DNA of 22,500 bases from Prorocentrum cordatum. Lineage: Eukaryota; Sar; Dinophyceae; Prorocentrales; Prorocentraceae. Location of the stretch: contig CAUYUJ010019593.1 in the NCBI GenBank assembly GCA_963575745.1, forward strand, positions 158,373-180,872, written 5' to 3'. Within the stretch, counting starts at the first letter, position 1, and each line of letters starts with the position of its first letter. Of this stretch, positions 8,385 to 16,539 are shown one piece after another. The translations under genes were made by a program, and so were the position numbers. Below the pieces are notes generated by a model. The model ran no database searches and had not been told where the DNA came from. It saw only the letters and a list, made by a program, of their open reading frames with translations.

Positions 8385-8520
8385 ACGTTGCACTCGCTGT
8401 GGTTATACCGAGGGGAGAGATGATCTTCATGGTGGGGTGGCGTGCGGGTGGAAGTGACGGCCACCGCAGGTGGGTTCGCGGTCACGGTGTACTCGTGGCC
8501 ACGCCTAGTAGACCCTAAAC
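6740..8520. repeat. Higher-order tandem array built on a ~100-bp GCATGCGTGCAGAATC unit
   Basis: The basic unit runs CTCCATCTACTGCAAAAAAT, ATTTCCTGAGCATGCGTGCA, GAATCT, a T-run, ACAGCACAAAGTGCCCAGTC and CCCGTCGCGACCC. Its GCATGCGTGCAGAATC core recurs near 6773, 6868, 6993, 7087, 7356, 7449, 7536, 7626, 7992, 8071, 8202 and 8296. Groups of four units end with a TCG triplet tract (7147-7182, 7707-7733, 8352-8383). Each tract is followed by a block of about 100 bp containing GAGATGATCTT(T/C)ATGGT and GTGGCCACGCCTAGTAGACC, closing in CCCTAAA. Three such groups are present. No protein is supported. The T-run after each core could be mistaken for a Pol III terminator, but no A/B boxes are seen. Confidence 0.85.
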
Positions 8521-8540
8521 CCTAAACCCTAAACCCCAAA
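8512..8540. repeat. (CCCTAAA)3 telomere-like repeat, copy 1
   Basis: Three CCCTAAA heptamers in a row are followed by CCCCAAA. This is the cleanest telomere-type sequence in copy 1 and ends the higher-order array. CCCTAAA on the plus strand is the C-rich strand of the TTTAGGG telomere type used by plants and reported in dinoflagellates. Confidence 0.85.
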
Positions 8541-8560
8541 CGGTAGGGCCTACAGTGGGG

Positions 8561-8775
8561 TTATGCTGCTCCCATCCTACTTAAGGGCCGCATCCCAGAA
8601 ATAATTTCGAGCACCCGGAGAAGTGTCAAAAGAGTGTCGAAATAATGTAGAAACAGTGTCGGGCGAGTGTCTCCCAGGGCCCGAGACGTGAAACCCCTCG
8701 AGTTTCGGTACTTTTTTTTCTGGCGCTCGAAATTCTTTCTGGTGGTCAAGGCTAAAGTAGGTTGGAGCATCATAA
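8561..8775. mobile_element. 215-bp MITE with 8-bp target-site duplication, copy 1
   Basis: The element starts TTATGCTGCTCC and ends in the complement of TTATGATGCTCC. The arms pair imperfectly over about 60 nt, including AATTTCGAGC near 8603 with GCTCGAAATT near 8725. CAGTGGGG lies directly outside both ends (8553-8560 and 8776-8783), an exact 8-bp target-site duplication. It has no coding capacity. Eight-bp duplications are usual for hAT and P elements, so an hAT-like MITE is the leading reading. Confidence 0.82.
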
Positions 8776-8789
8776 CAGTGGGGGCGCGC

Positions 8790-9077
8790 ATCAAGAAACC
8801 ATATGCTTTTCGTCGGGGTATCCAGGGTTTCTTCGCTCCTCGCGCTGCGCGGCGACTTCACGCGGCCGTTGAAGGAACTGCTGCGTTCGGGGTGCTCTGG
8901 GTTTCCCCTCAGGTGCACCTCGCGCACGGGTTCTCAGGGTTGGGTCTCTTGCGAGGGTCTCTTGTGGCCGCGCCCGCACTGTAGCACCCTAGACACCCCC
9001 GGCGGATGACGGAAAGCGCGCGTAGCGTCGCGATCCGTTGGCCGGGAGAAATGACAAGGGGTGGGGTGGGGTGGGGG
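8790..9077. other. Non-coding stretch, no feature recognised
   Basis: The short open frames on both strands have no domain and no consistent exon signals. The stretch ends with a G-rich GGGGTGGGGTGGGG run at about 9059-9077 that could form a G-quadruplex. Confidence 0.4.
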
Positions 9078-9247
9078 TACACATTGTTCATTTCTAATCA
9101 TTCGAAGGTTCTTTGACTTTTTGGGGGCCAAGATTCTTTCACTTCTAATTGTTCTATCCTGGGCCTCTTCCTGGCCACTAGGGGGCCAGGAACAATTAGA
9201 AGCGACCACAATTAGAAATGAGCACGATTAGAAATGAACGACGTGTA
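9078..9247. mobile_element. 170-bp inverted-repeat element rich in TTCTAAT motifs, copy 1
   Basis: The left end TACACATTGTTCATTTCTAA pairs with the complement of the right end, TACACGTCGTTCATTTCTAA, with two mismatches. GTTCATTTCTAATC at 9086-9099 matches 9226-9239 exactly in inverse. A second internal pair, CTTCTAATTGTTC near 9141 with GAACAATTAGAAG near 9190, flanks a CCTGGCC..GGCCAGG hairpin. No clear target-site duplication was seen. It is a foldback or MITE-like element and non-coding. Confidence 0.7.
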
Positions 9248-9262
9248 GGCAGCCCGGGCGTC

Positions 9263-9433
9263 AGATGACTGAAAGCGGGCCCTCTTGAGGGCTTCATTGG
9301 GCTGTCTTGGGGCGCTCTTGGAAGCCTCTTGGGCGGGCCCTCTTGAGGGCTTCCTTGGGCCGCCTTGGGGCGCTCTTGGAAGCCTCTTGGGCCGTTCTGG
9401 GGCGGTCTTGGGAGGCTCTCGGATCGTCTTGGA
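9263..9433. repeat. CTTGGGGCGCTCTTGGAAGC repeat patch, copy 1
   Basis: A unit of about 62 bp (GGGCCCTCTTGAGGGCTTC to TTGGAAGCCTCTTGGGC) is present about twice, followed by degenerate related units. It belongs to the same repeat family as 5420-6020. The peptides read from it are repetitive and not credited. Confidence 0.75.
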
Positions 9434-9633
9434 CGGACGTTCTGAAGACCACGCAGGCGAAGGTGCTGAAAATGGCAGTTCCCTGCAGGGGATCTGACGA
9501 TTCTTGCTTGTTGGAATGCTCTCGGCATCACATTAGGGCACCACGTTGCCAAAGTCGTCTGTCTCCCTTACGATTCCCAGCCATCCTGTGGTGTTGGGTC
9601 CTCGTTTTGAAGAGACCGTACCCCGCGTTCTCC

Positions 9634-9694
9634 TCCTTCCTTCCTCCTTCCTCCTCCTCCTCCTCCTCCTCCTCCTCCTCCCTCCTCCCCCTCC
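9634..9694. repeat. (TCC)n microsatellite, copy 1
   Basis: TTCC units pass into about ten TCC triplets and then C-rich sequence on the plus strand. The same tract occurs in copy 2 at about 15619-15679. Confidence 0.9.
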
Positions 9695-9730
9695 TTGCCT
9701 TTGCTCTCAGCATGTCTCGGTTTCGGCATA

Positions 9731-10466
9731 CCCCTCACACGTTTTGTGGCCCCACAGGGAGCTCCACCTAAGGTCCCAGTGGCGCAGCCCGCATGGCGCC
9801 GCCGCCCCATTGTGGCACACCCCTCAAACGTTTCGTGGCCCCACAGGGAGCTCCACCCAAGGTCCCAGTGGCGCAGCCCACATGGCGCCGCCGCCCCATT
9901 TTGGCACACCCCTCACACGTTTCGTGGCCCCACAGGGCGCTACACCTAAGGTCCCAGTGGCGCAGCCCGCATGGCGCCGCCGCCCCATTGTGGCACACCC
10001 CTCATACGCTTCGTGGTCCCATGGGGAGCTCCACCTAAGGTCCCAGTGGCGCAGCCCGCATGGCGGCGCCGCCCCATTTTGGCACCCCCCTCACACGTGT
10101 TGTGGCCCCGCAGGAGCCCCATCTAGGGTCCCAGTGGCGCAGCCAGCATGGCGCCGCCGCCCCATTGTGGCACACCCCTCACACGCTTCGTGGTCCCATG
10201 GGGAGCTCCACCTAAGGTCCCAGTGGCGCAGCCCGCATGGCGCCGCCGCCCCATTTTGGCACACTCCTCACACGTTTCGTGGCCCCATAGGGAGCCCCAT
10301 CTAGGGTCCCAGTGGCGCAGCCTGCATGGCACCGCCGCCCCATTTTGGCACCCCCCTCACACGTGTTGTGGCCCCATAGGGAGCCCCATCAAAGTTCCCA
10401 GTGGCGCAGCCCGCATGGCGGCGCCGCCCTATTTTGGATTCCCCTCACACGTTTCATGGCCCCTTA
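9731..10466. repeat. 88/89-bp minisatellite, eight units plus a partial, copy 1
   Basis: Units start with CCCCTCACACG at 9731, 9820, 9909, 9998, 10087, 10175, 10264, 10353 and 10441 (the last partial). The consensus includes GTTTCGTGGCCCCACAGGGA, GCTCCACCTAAGGTCCCAGT and GGCGCAGCCCGCATGGCGCC. The unit length is not a multiple of three, so the reading frame rotates from unit to unit. The long open frames across the array are by-products and no protein is called. Confidence 0.95.
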
Positions 10467-10554
10467 CTTTTGGAAAACTTCTCTCGGTCTCGTGGACTCT
10501 CGCCCTGGGCCGTCGGCTGTCCGGCGCGCTGCCCCCTCGGCCGACGTCGCCCAG

Positions 10555-10829
10555 GCGTGATCCTGGACTGCGGCCGCCACGAGGTGGGGAACGGCAAGAA
10601 GGAGGACGACGACTGGTGGTTGGAGCTCCACGTGCTGCTCTCGCGCGCCACACGCCACGAGGACCTCCTGCTCGTGCGGGCGCCGCGCGTCGAGTTCTTC
10701 CGGGCAGTGCCGCCGGAGGGATTGCGGAAGCAGCTGGAGCAGTTTGCTACGCGCGCGAAGTGGTGCAGGAGGGAGGCGATGGCCCTCGCCAGGGAGCTGG
10801 GCTTCACCGAGTTTATCCGCGGGGCTTGA
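10555..10829 (+). CDS. Terminal exon resembling the C-terminus of an SF1 (Pif1/RecD-like) helicase, copy 1
   Basis: An AG at 10553-10554 after a GCCGACGTCGCCC stretch precedes 90 codons beginning VILDCGRHEVGNGKKEDDD and ending GFTEFIRGA with TGA at 10827-10829. The segment WWLELHVLLSRATRHEDLLL resembles helicase motif VI (the V-A-L-S-R-x-x-S-x-x-x-L pattern) of SF1B helicases. The preceding VILD fits the strand that follows motif V. Helicases of this type unwind DNA using ATP, but the ATP-binding motifs I and II would be in upstream exons and are not in this window. The remaining 50 residues are basic and helical. The exon begins in phase 1. With the kinase gene upstream and no other helicase motifs seen between, this may be an orphan or pseudogene exon. 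An alternative is an unrelated dinoflagellate protein with a similar motif. Confidence 0.6.
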
Positions 10830-11355
10830 CTTGAAAAGCGACCCGCCCGAGCCTCGCCGTCTCTCGACGGTCTGATTGTTTGGCTTCGCGCCGCGGGCAA
10901 CCCGCGCGCGTCGCTGGGACTCTCGGGGCGACCAGCGCGCGTCGCGAGAATTCCGCGCTGCGCTCTGCCCAGGGCCTCGTTCGCCCCCGTCGTCTCTCTG
11001 CCCAGCGGCCGCAGCCTAGGCCGCAATCAGCCAGCCCGCTAGCTTTCTCTGCTCCACGCAAAGGACGACCCGCGCGCGTCGCCGGGGCCCCTTCGGTGCG
11101 ACCGGCGTGCGTCGCGGGGGCTCCGAGCGGCGCCGCGCCCGCGGCCTCGGACATGGGCGCGCGCGGGCGAATGGACAGAAAAATAACGGGAAGGAAGCGG
11201 GCGCGATCCTCGGGAGGAGCGTGCCGACATGGATGGACGTCGACGTTTATGCTCGTAGACTGATTCGCACGCGCGCTCATTCACAATCAGACTCAGTCGC
11301 GCTCAGTTTCTCGCGCGCAGACCTATCGTCTTCGCTCGCGTTGTGTGCCCCGCCG
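10830..11355. other. CpG-rich stretch after the helicase-like exon
   Basis: A CCGTC-TCTC-GACGG hairpin lies near 10858-10871, shortly after the stop. The rest holds several CGCGCGCGTCGC-type motifs without a fixed period. Open frames occur on both strands but none is recognisable. It may be 3' UTR at the start, then intergenic. Confidence 0.4.
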
Positions 11356-11404
11356 CGCATTTCGGCGCGCCCCTCGGACGGTTCGTGGCCCCATAGGGAG
11401 CGCG
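11356..11404. repeat. Isolated degenerate unit of the 88/89-bp minisatellite, copy 1
   Basis: GCATTTCGGCGCGCCCCTCG followed by GACGGTTCGTGGCCCCATAG and GGAGC aligns with about half a unit of the array at 9731-10466 (CATTTTGGCACACCCCTCAC to GTGGCCCCATAGGGAGC). A relic unit therefore lies about 900 bp beyond the main array, on the far side of the helicase-like exon. Confidence 0.7.
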
Positions 11405-11457
11405 GGCAAATGTGATTCATACTTGCGAAAATGCGCCGGTGGATGGCCCTGAACACA

Positions 11458-11716
11458 CAGAGGGGAGGTGTGCTCGCACCCCCCACTCCCCCCTTCACAG
11501 GGGGGGTGAGTTTTTCAAGCTCCCCCCCCTCCTTGAAAGGGGGGGGGGGGGGGGCGGGGTCCGAACCCCCCCCCTCCCCACCTTGAAGGGGGGGTTGGGG
11601 TCTGGGCCCCCCTTTCCCCCTCCCCCCCTTGGCGCTGGAAACGGGAAGGGCGGGGGGGGTGGGCCCCCCCCCGTGCCCCCCTTTGCGCCGGGCAGGGGGC
11701 TGGGGACGGGGTCTCT
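11458..11716. repeat. G-homopolymer / C-homopolymer hairpin block, copy 1
   Basis: C-runs and G-runs of 6-18 nt alternate, often joined by short linkers such as TTCACA, TCCTTGAAA and ACCTTGAA, so neighbouring runs can pair as hairpins or form G-quadruplexes. CCTTGAA(A)GGG linkers recur. Homopolymer lengths differ between the two copies, as expected of slippage or sequencing error. Confidence 0.85.
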
Positions 11717-13225
11717 CGGGTAGTGAGTAGAGAGTAGAGTGTTTTGAGTGGTGATTGGTGAGTAGTGGGTATTTGATTGTGAGTAGTGCGCAGTGAGTCG
11801 TGCGTAGTGAGTAGTGAGTAGTGGCTAGTGGGCAGTGGTAGTAGTGAGTAGTGCGTAGATATTTGCGAGTAGTTAGTAGTGAGTAGTGGGTAGTGAGTAG
11901 TGGTAAGGAAGAAGTGAGTAAGGAATTCTGAGTAGTGAGGAGTAAATAGTGTGTAGTGAGTAGTGCATAATGAGTAGTAAGCACGGAGTAGGGATGAGGG
12001 TGTATACAGTAGCGAATAACGAGGAATGAATAGTAAGTAGTGAGTAGTGCGCAGTGAGTAGAGAATAGTGAGTAGTGAGTGGTGAGTAGCGAGTAGCGAA
12101 TAGCGAGTAGGGAGTAGCGAGTAGGGAGTAGCGAGTAGTGAGTAGCGAGAAGGGCGTTGGGAGTAGCGAGTAGTGAGGAGGGAGTAGTCAGGAATCAGTA
12201 GTGAGTAGTGCGTAGGGACTAGTGCGTACTGAGTAGGGAGTAGCGAGTAGTGAGTAGTGAGTAGTGAGTAGTGAGTAGTGAGTAGGGAGTAGGGAGTACT
12301 GGGTAGTGACTAGTGAGTAGGGGGAAGCGAAAAAAGGGTATTGAGTAGTGGGTAGTGAGTAGGTAGTAGCGAGTAGCAATTCGTGAATAGAGAGTAGTGA
12401 GTCGTGAGTAGTGAGTAGTGAGTAGTGAGTATTGAGCAGCGACTTGCGACTAGTGGCTAGAGGGTAGGGAGGAGGGAGTAGTGAGTAGTGAGTAGCGAGT
12501 AGTGCGTAGTGGGTAGGGAATCTTTCGTATTGGGTAGCGAGTAACGGATAATGAATAGTGAATTGTGGGCAGTGCGTAGTGAGTAGTGAATTTTGAGTAC
12601 CCAGTAGTAAGTAGTGGATAGTGGTTAGTGGGTAATGACTCTTAGTGTGTAGTGAGTACCGGGCAGTGAGTAGTGTTTAGTGAGTTGTGAGTATTGAGTA
12701 CTGGGTAGTGAGTGGTGAGTAGCGAGTCGTAGGGAGTAGGAAGTAATGAGTAGTGAGTGGTGGGAACGTAGTGAGTAGTGAGTAGTGGGTAGTGAATACT
12801 GCGTATTGGGTAGCGAGTAGGGCGTAGGGAGTAGCGAGTAGTGAGTAGTGAGTAGTGAGTACTGTGTAGGGAGTACGGAGTAGCGAGTAGCGAGTAGTGC
12901 ATAGTGACTATTGAGTTGTGGGCAGTGAGCAGTGAATGGTGATGTGTGAGTAGTGAGTAGTGGGTAGTGGTTAGAGGGTAGTGAGTAGTGGTTTTTGATT
13001 AGTGAATAGTGGGTACTGAGTAGTGTCTAGTGGGCAGTGAATATTGAGTAGTGGGTTGTGAGTAGTGAGTAGTGTGTAGTGGGTAGTGAGTAATGGGTAG
13101 GGAGTAGTGAGTAGTGAGTAGTGGGTAGTGGGTAGTGAATCGTGGGTAGTGAGTAGTCAGTCGTGAGTAGTGAGTATTGAGAAGTGAGGAGTGAGTAGCG
13201 AGTAGTGAAATGTGGGTAGTGCGTA
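11717..13225. repeat. Degenerate GTGAGTA heptamer satellite (~1.5 kb), copy 1
   Basis: The stretch is about 1.5 kb of head-to-tail 7-bp units around GTGAGTA, with variants such as GCGAGTA, GGGAGTA and GTGCGTA. The plus strand is G-rich and nearly free of C. On the minus strand all three frames read the same Leu-Leu-Thr-Thr-His-Tyr-Ser cycle without stops, because 7 and 3 share no factor. On the plus strand all three frames hit TAG and TGA. The long minus-strand open frames here are therefore artefacts of the repeat. Confidence 0.95.
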
Positions 13226-13290
13226 ATGCGTAATGAGGTTTGGGTTTGGGGTTCGGGTTATGGGTTAGGGTAGGGGTGAGGATTTGTGTT
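13226..13290. repeat. G-rich telomere-like sequence, copy 1
   Basis: GGTTTGGGTTTGGGGTTCGG and GTTATGGGTTAGGGTAGGGG are degenerate TTTAGGG-type repeats on the plus strand, directly after the heptamer satellite. The orientation is opposite to the CCCTAAA repeats at 8512-8540. Confidence 0.7.
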
Positions 13291-13319
13291 AGGGGTGGTA
13301 GGGGTCGGGTTCCGGAGAC

Positions 13320-13545
13320 CCGGGGCGCCGTGGCGAAAGGGGGGGAAGGGGGGGGGGGTCGAATTTGGCGCCAGAGGGGGGGAACGGGGGGGTCGGACCT
13401 TCCCCCCCCCGACGACGGATCGGGAAAGGGGGGGAGGGGAGGGTTCCCCGACGACGGATCGGGAAAGGGGGGGGGGGGGGGGGGTTCCCGACGACGGATC
13501 GGGGTAAGGGGGGGGGGTCCCAACCCCCCCCCATTGGGGTCATCC
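13320..13545. repeat. GACGACGGATCGGG tandem units with G-runs, copy 1
   Basis: CCGACGACGGATCGGG followed by AAAGGGGGGG-type sequence occurs about three times, near 13410, 13449 and 13488. Poly-C lies before the first unit and after the last, allowing long G:C hairpins. It is non-coding. Confidence 0.85.
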
Positions 13546-13764
13546 AGCGGCGCGCCCTCCATAATTGCACTATTCGCAACTGCGTATGGTTGGGTCCTTC
13601 GCCAGGATAGTTTGTTTTTGGCGCCTTGCACTCGCGCCGGCTTGTGCGTCGCAGTCGTGTTGCGCCTTCGCTCTCGGCTTCGCAGTCGAGTCTCTGTGCG
13701 CAGGTAGCCTCTCGACCACGTTGTCTTTATTTTTCGAAAAGTGGCCAACCGTGTATTCTTCTGC
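13546..13764. other. Non-repetitive end of duplication copy 1
   Basis: There is no gene or motif I can support. The last base before the duplication junction is 13764. Confidence 0.4.
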
Positions 13765-13859
13765 GATGATCTTTATGGTGGGGTGGCGTGCGGGTGGGAG
13801 TGACGGCCACCGCAGGTGGGCTCGCGGTCACGTTGTACTCGTGGCCACGCCTAGTAGAC

Positions 13860-14341
13860 CCTAAACCATAAACCCTAAACCCCATAGCCTACATTCTTAA
13901 TCTTATAATTATTAAACCTTAATTGCCATAAAACCAGTCACCATGTAACCCCCCTCCATCTACGGCAAAAAAACATTTCCTGAGCATGCGTGCAGAATCT
14001 GGTATTTTTTACAACACAAAGTGCCCAGTCCCCGTCGCGACCCGGCCCCATCTACTGCCAAGCATGCGTGCAGAATCTTCCATTTTTTACAGCACAAAGT
14101 GCCCAGTCCCCGTTGCAACCCCGTTATGTAAACCCGCTCCATCTATTGCAAAAAATAGAATTTCCTGATCCTGAGCATGCTCCATCCTGAGCATGCGTGC
14201 GGAATCTCTTGTATTTGACAATACAAAATGCAACCCCCTTATGTACACCGGCTCCATCTCCTGGACAACCTCGCGCTTCCTGCGCATGCGTGCAGAATCT
14301 TTAGCCCGTTAGAGCACTCGCGTGCCAACTGGATCGCGCGT

Positions 14342-14374
<33 letters not shown>

Positions 14375-14505
14375 ACGTTGCACTCGCTGTGGTTATACCG
14401 AGGGGAGAGATGATCTTCATGGTGGGGTGGCGTGCGGGTGGAAGTGACGGCCACCGCAGGTGGGTTCGCGGTCACGGTGTACTCGTGGCCACGCCTAGTA
14501 GACCC
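13860..14505. repeat. Higher-order GCATGCGTGCAGAATC array, copy 2 portion
   Basis: One group of four units is present (cores near 13982, 14061, 14192 and 14286), followed by a TCG tract at about 14342-14373 and the block containing GTGGCCACGCCTAGTAGACC. It corresponds to 7870-8515 in copy 1. Confidence 0.9.
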
Positions 14506-14530
14506 TAAACCCTAAACCCTAAACCCCAAA
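14502..14530. repeat. (CCCTAAA)3 telomere-like repeat, copy 2
   Basis: It is identical in form to 8512-8540, with three CCCTAAA heptamers followed by CCCCAAA. Confidence 0.85.
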
Positions 14531-14550
14531 CGGTAGGGCCTACAGTGGGG

Positions 14551-14764
14551 TTATGCTGCTCCCATCCTACTTAAGGGCCGCATCCCAGAAATAATTTCGA
14601 GCACCCGGAGAAGTGTCAAAAGAGTGTCGAAATAATGTAGAAACAGTGTCGGGCGAGTGTCTCCCAGGGCCCGAGACGTGAAACCCCTCGAGTTTCGGTA
14701 CTTTTTTTCTGGCGCTCGAAATTCTTTCTGGTGGTCAAGGCTAAAGTAGGTTGGAGCATCATAA
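14551..14764. mobile_element. 214-bp MITE with 8-bp target-site duplication, copy 2
   Basis: This is the same element and the same CAGTGGGG flanks as 8561-8775, with one T fewer in the internal T-run. Because element and flanks are both duplicated, it was present before the 6-kb duplication. Confidence 0.82.
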
Positions 14765-15066
14765 CAGTGGGGGCGCGCATCAAGAAACCATATGCTTTTC
14801 GTCGGGGTATCCAGGGTTTCTTCGCTCCTCGCGCTGCGCGGCGACTTCACGCGGCCGTTGAAGGAACTGCTGCGTTCGGGGTGCTCTGGGTTTCCCCTCA
14901 GGTGCACCTCGCGCACGGGTTCTCAGGGTTGGGTCTCTTGCGAGGGTCTCTTGTGGCCGCGCCCGCACTGTAGCACCCTAGACACCCCCGGCGGATGACG
15001 GAAAGCGCGCGTAGCGTCGCGATCCGTTGGCCGGGAGAAATGACAAGGGGTGGGGTGGGGTGGGGG

Positions 15067-15236
15067 TACACATTGTTCATTTCTAATCATTCGAAGGTTC
15101 TTTGACTTTTTGGGGGCCAAGATCCTTTCACTTCTAATTGTTCTATCCTGGGCCTCTTCCTGGCCACTAGGGGGCCAGGAACAATTAGAAGCGACCACAA
15201 TTAGAAATGAGCACGATTAGAAATGAACGACGTGTA
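15067..15236. mobile_element. 170-bp TTCTAAT inverted-repeat element, copy 2
   Basis: It corresponds to 9078-9247 with one substitution (C at 15124 in place of T at 9135). Confidence 0.7.
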
Positions 15237-15251
15237 GGCAGCCCGGGCGTC

Positions 15252-15422
15252 AGATGACTGAAAGCGGGCCCTCTTGAGGGCTTCATTGGGCTGTCTTGGG
15301 GCGCTCTTGGAAGCCTCTTGGGCGGGCCCTCTTGAGGGCTTCCTTGGGCCGCCTTGGGGCGCTCTTGGAAGCCTCTTGGGCCGTTCTGGGGCGGTCTTGG
15401 GAGGCTCTCGGATCGTCTTGGA
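15252..15422. repeat. CTTGGGGCGCTCTTGGAAGC repeat patch, copy 2
   Basis: This is the copy-2 equivalent of 9263-9433. Confidence 0.75.
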
Positions 15423-15715
15423 CGGACGTTCTGAAGACCACGCAGGCGAAGGTGCTGAAAATGGCAGTTCCCTGCAGGGGATCTGACGATTCTTGCTTGT
15501 TGGAATGCTCTCGGCATCACATTAGGGCACCACGTTGCCAAAGTCGTCTCCCTTACGATTCCCAGCCATCCTGTGGTGTTGGGTCCTCGTTTTGAAGAGA
15601 CCGTACCCCGCGTTCTCCTCCTTCCTTCCTCCTTCCTCCTCCTCCTCCTCCTCCTCCTCCTCCTCCCTCCTCCCCCTCCTTGCCTTTGCTCTCAGCATGT
15701 CTCGGTTTCGGCATA

Positions 15716-16451
15716 CCCCTCACACGTTTTGTGGCCCCACAGGGAGCTCCACCTAAGGTCCCAGTGGCGCAGCCCGCATGGCGCCGCCGCCCCATTGTGG
15801 CACACCCCTCAAACGTTTCGTGGCCCCACAGGGAACTCCACCCAAGGTCCCAGTGGCGCAGCCCACATGGCGCCGCCGCCCCATTTTGGCACACCCCTCA
15901 CACGTTTCGTGGCCCCACAGGGCGCTACACCTAAGGTCCCAGTGGCGCAGCCCGCATGGCGCCGCCGCCCCATTGTGGCACACCCCTCATACGCTTCGTG
16001 GTCCCATGGGGAGCTCCACCTAAGGTCCCAGTGGCGCAGCCCGCATGGCGGCGCCGCCCCATTTTGGCACCCCCCTCACACGTGTTGTGGCCCCGCAGGA
16101 GCCCCATCTAGGGTCCCAGTGGCGCAGCCAGCATGGCGCCGCCGCCCCATTGTGGCACACCCCTCACACGCTTCGTGGTCCCATGGGGAGCTCCACCTAA
16201 GGTCCCAGTGGCGCAGCCCGCATGGCGCCGCCGCCCCATTTTGGCACACTCCTCACACGTTTCGTGGCCCCATAGGGAGCCCCATCTAGGGTCCCAGTGG
16301 CGCAGCCTGCATGGCACCGCCGCCCCATTTTGGCACCCCCCTCACACGTGTTGTGGCCCCATAGGGAGCCCCATCAAAGTTCCCAGTGGCGCAGCCCGCA
16401 TGGCGGCGCCGCCCTATTTTGGATTCCCCTCACACGTTTCATGGCCCCTTA
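15716..16451. repeat. 88/89-bp minisatellite, eight units plus a partial, copy 2
   Basis: The unit register matches the array at 9731-10466 at an offset of 5985. One substitution (A at 15835 in place of G) was noticed. No unit was gained or lost between copies. Confidence 0.95.
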
Positions 16452-16539
16452 CTTTTGGAAAACTTCTCTCGGTCTCGTGGACTCTCGCCCTGGGCCGTCG
16501 GCTGTCCGGCGCGCTGCCCCCTCGGCCGACGTCGCCCAG

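Larger units (their letters stand above)
7775..13764. repeat. ~6-kb tandem duplication, copy 1
   Basis: Sequence from GATGATC at 7775 to TTCTTCTGC at 13764 repeats immediately as 13765-19749. Differences seen by eye are few: C7923/T13913, T9135/C15124, a 4-bp GTCT indel near 9560, G9850/A15835, A10841/G16826, C12443/T18427, A12746/G18730 and several homopolymer length changes. The offset moves from 5990 to 5984-5985 through these indels. No microhomology is visible at the junction. Confidence 0.95.

Noticed and set aside
9885-9905. CCATTTTGGC in the 88/89-bp repeat resembles the inner part of the dinoflagellate spliced leader.
   Set aside because: Only about 10 bases match, the flanks do not fit the spliced leader, other units read CCATTGTGGC, and no splice donor follows. 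It is treated as coincidence.
9546-10304. Plus-strand open frame of about 250 codons across the minisatellite.
   Set aside because: The unit length is not divisible by three, all three frames stay open, and the peptide simply repeats the DNA unit in shifting frames.
12999-13748. Long minus-strand open frame through the heptamer satellite.
   Set aside because: It is a direct product of the 7-bp repeat, which is stop-free on this strand in every frame, joined to a G/C-run region.
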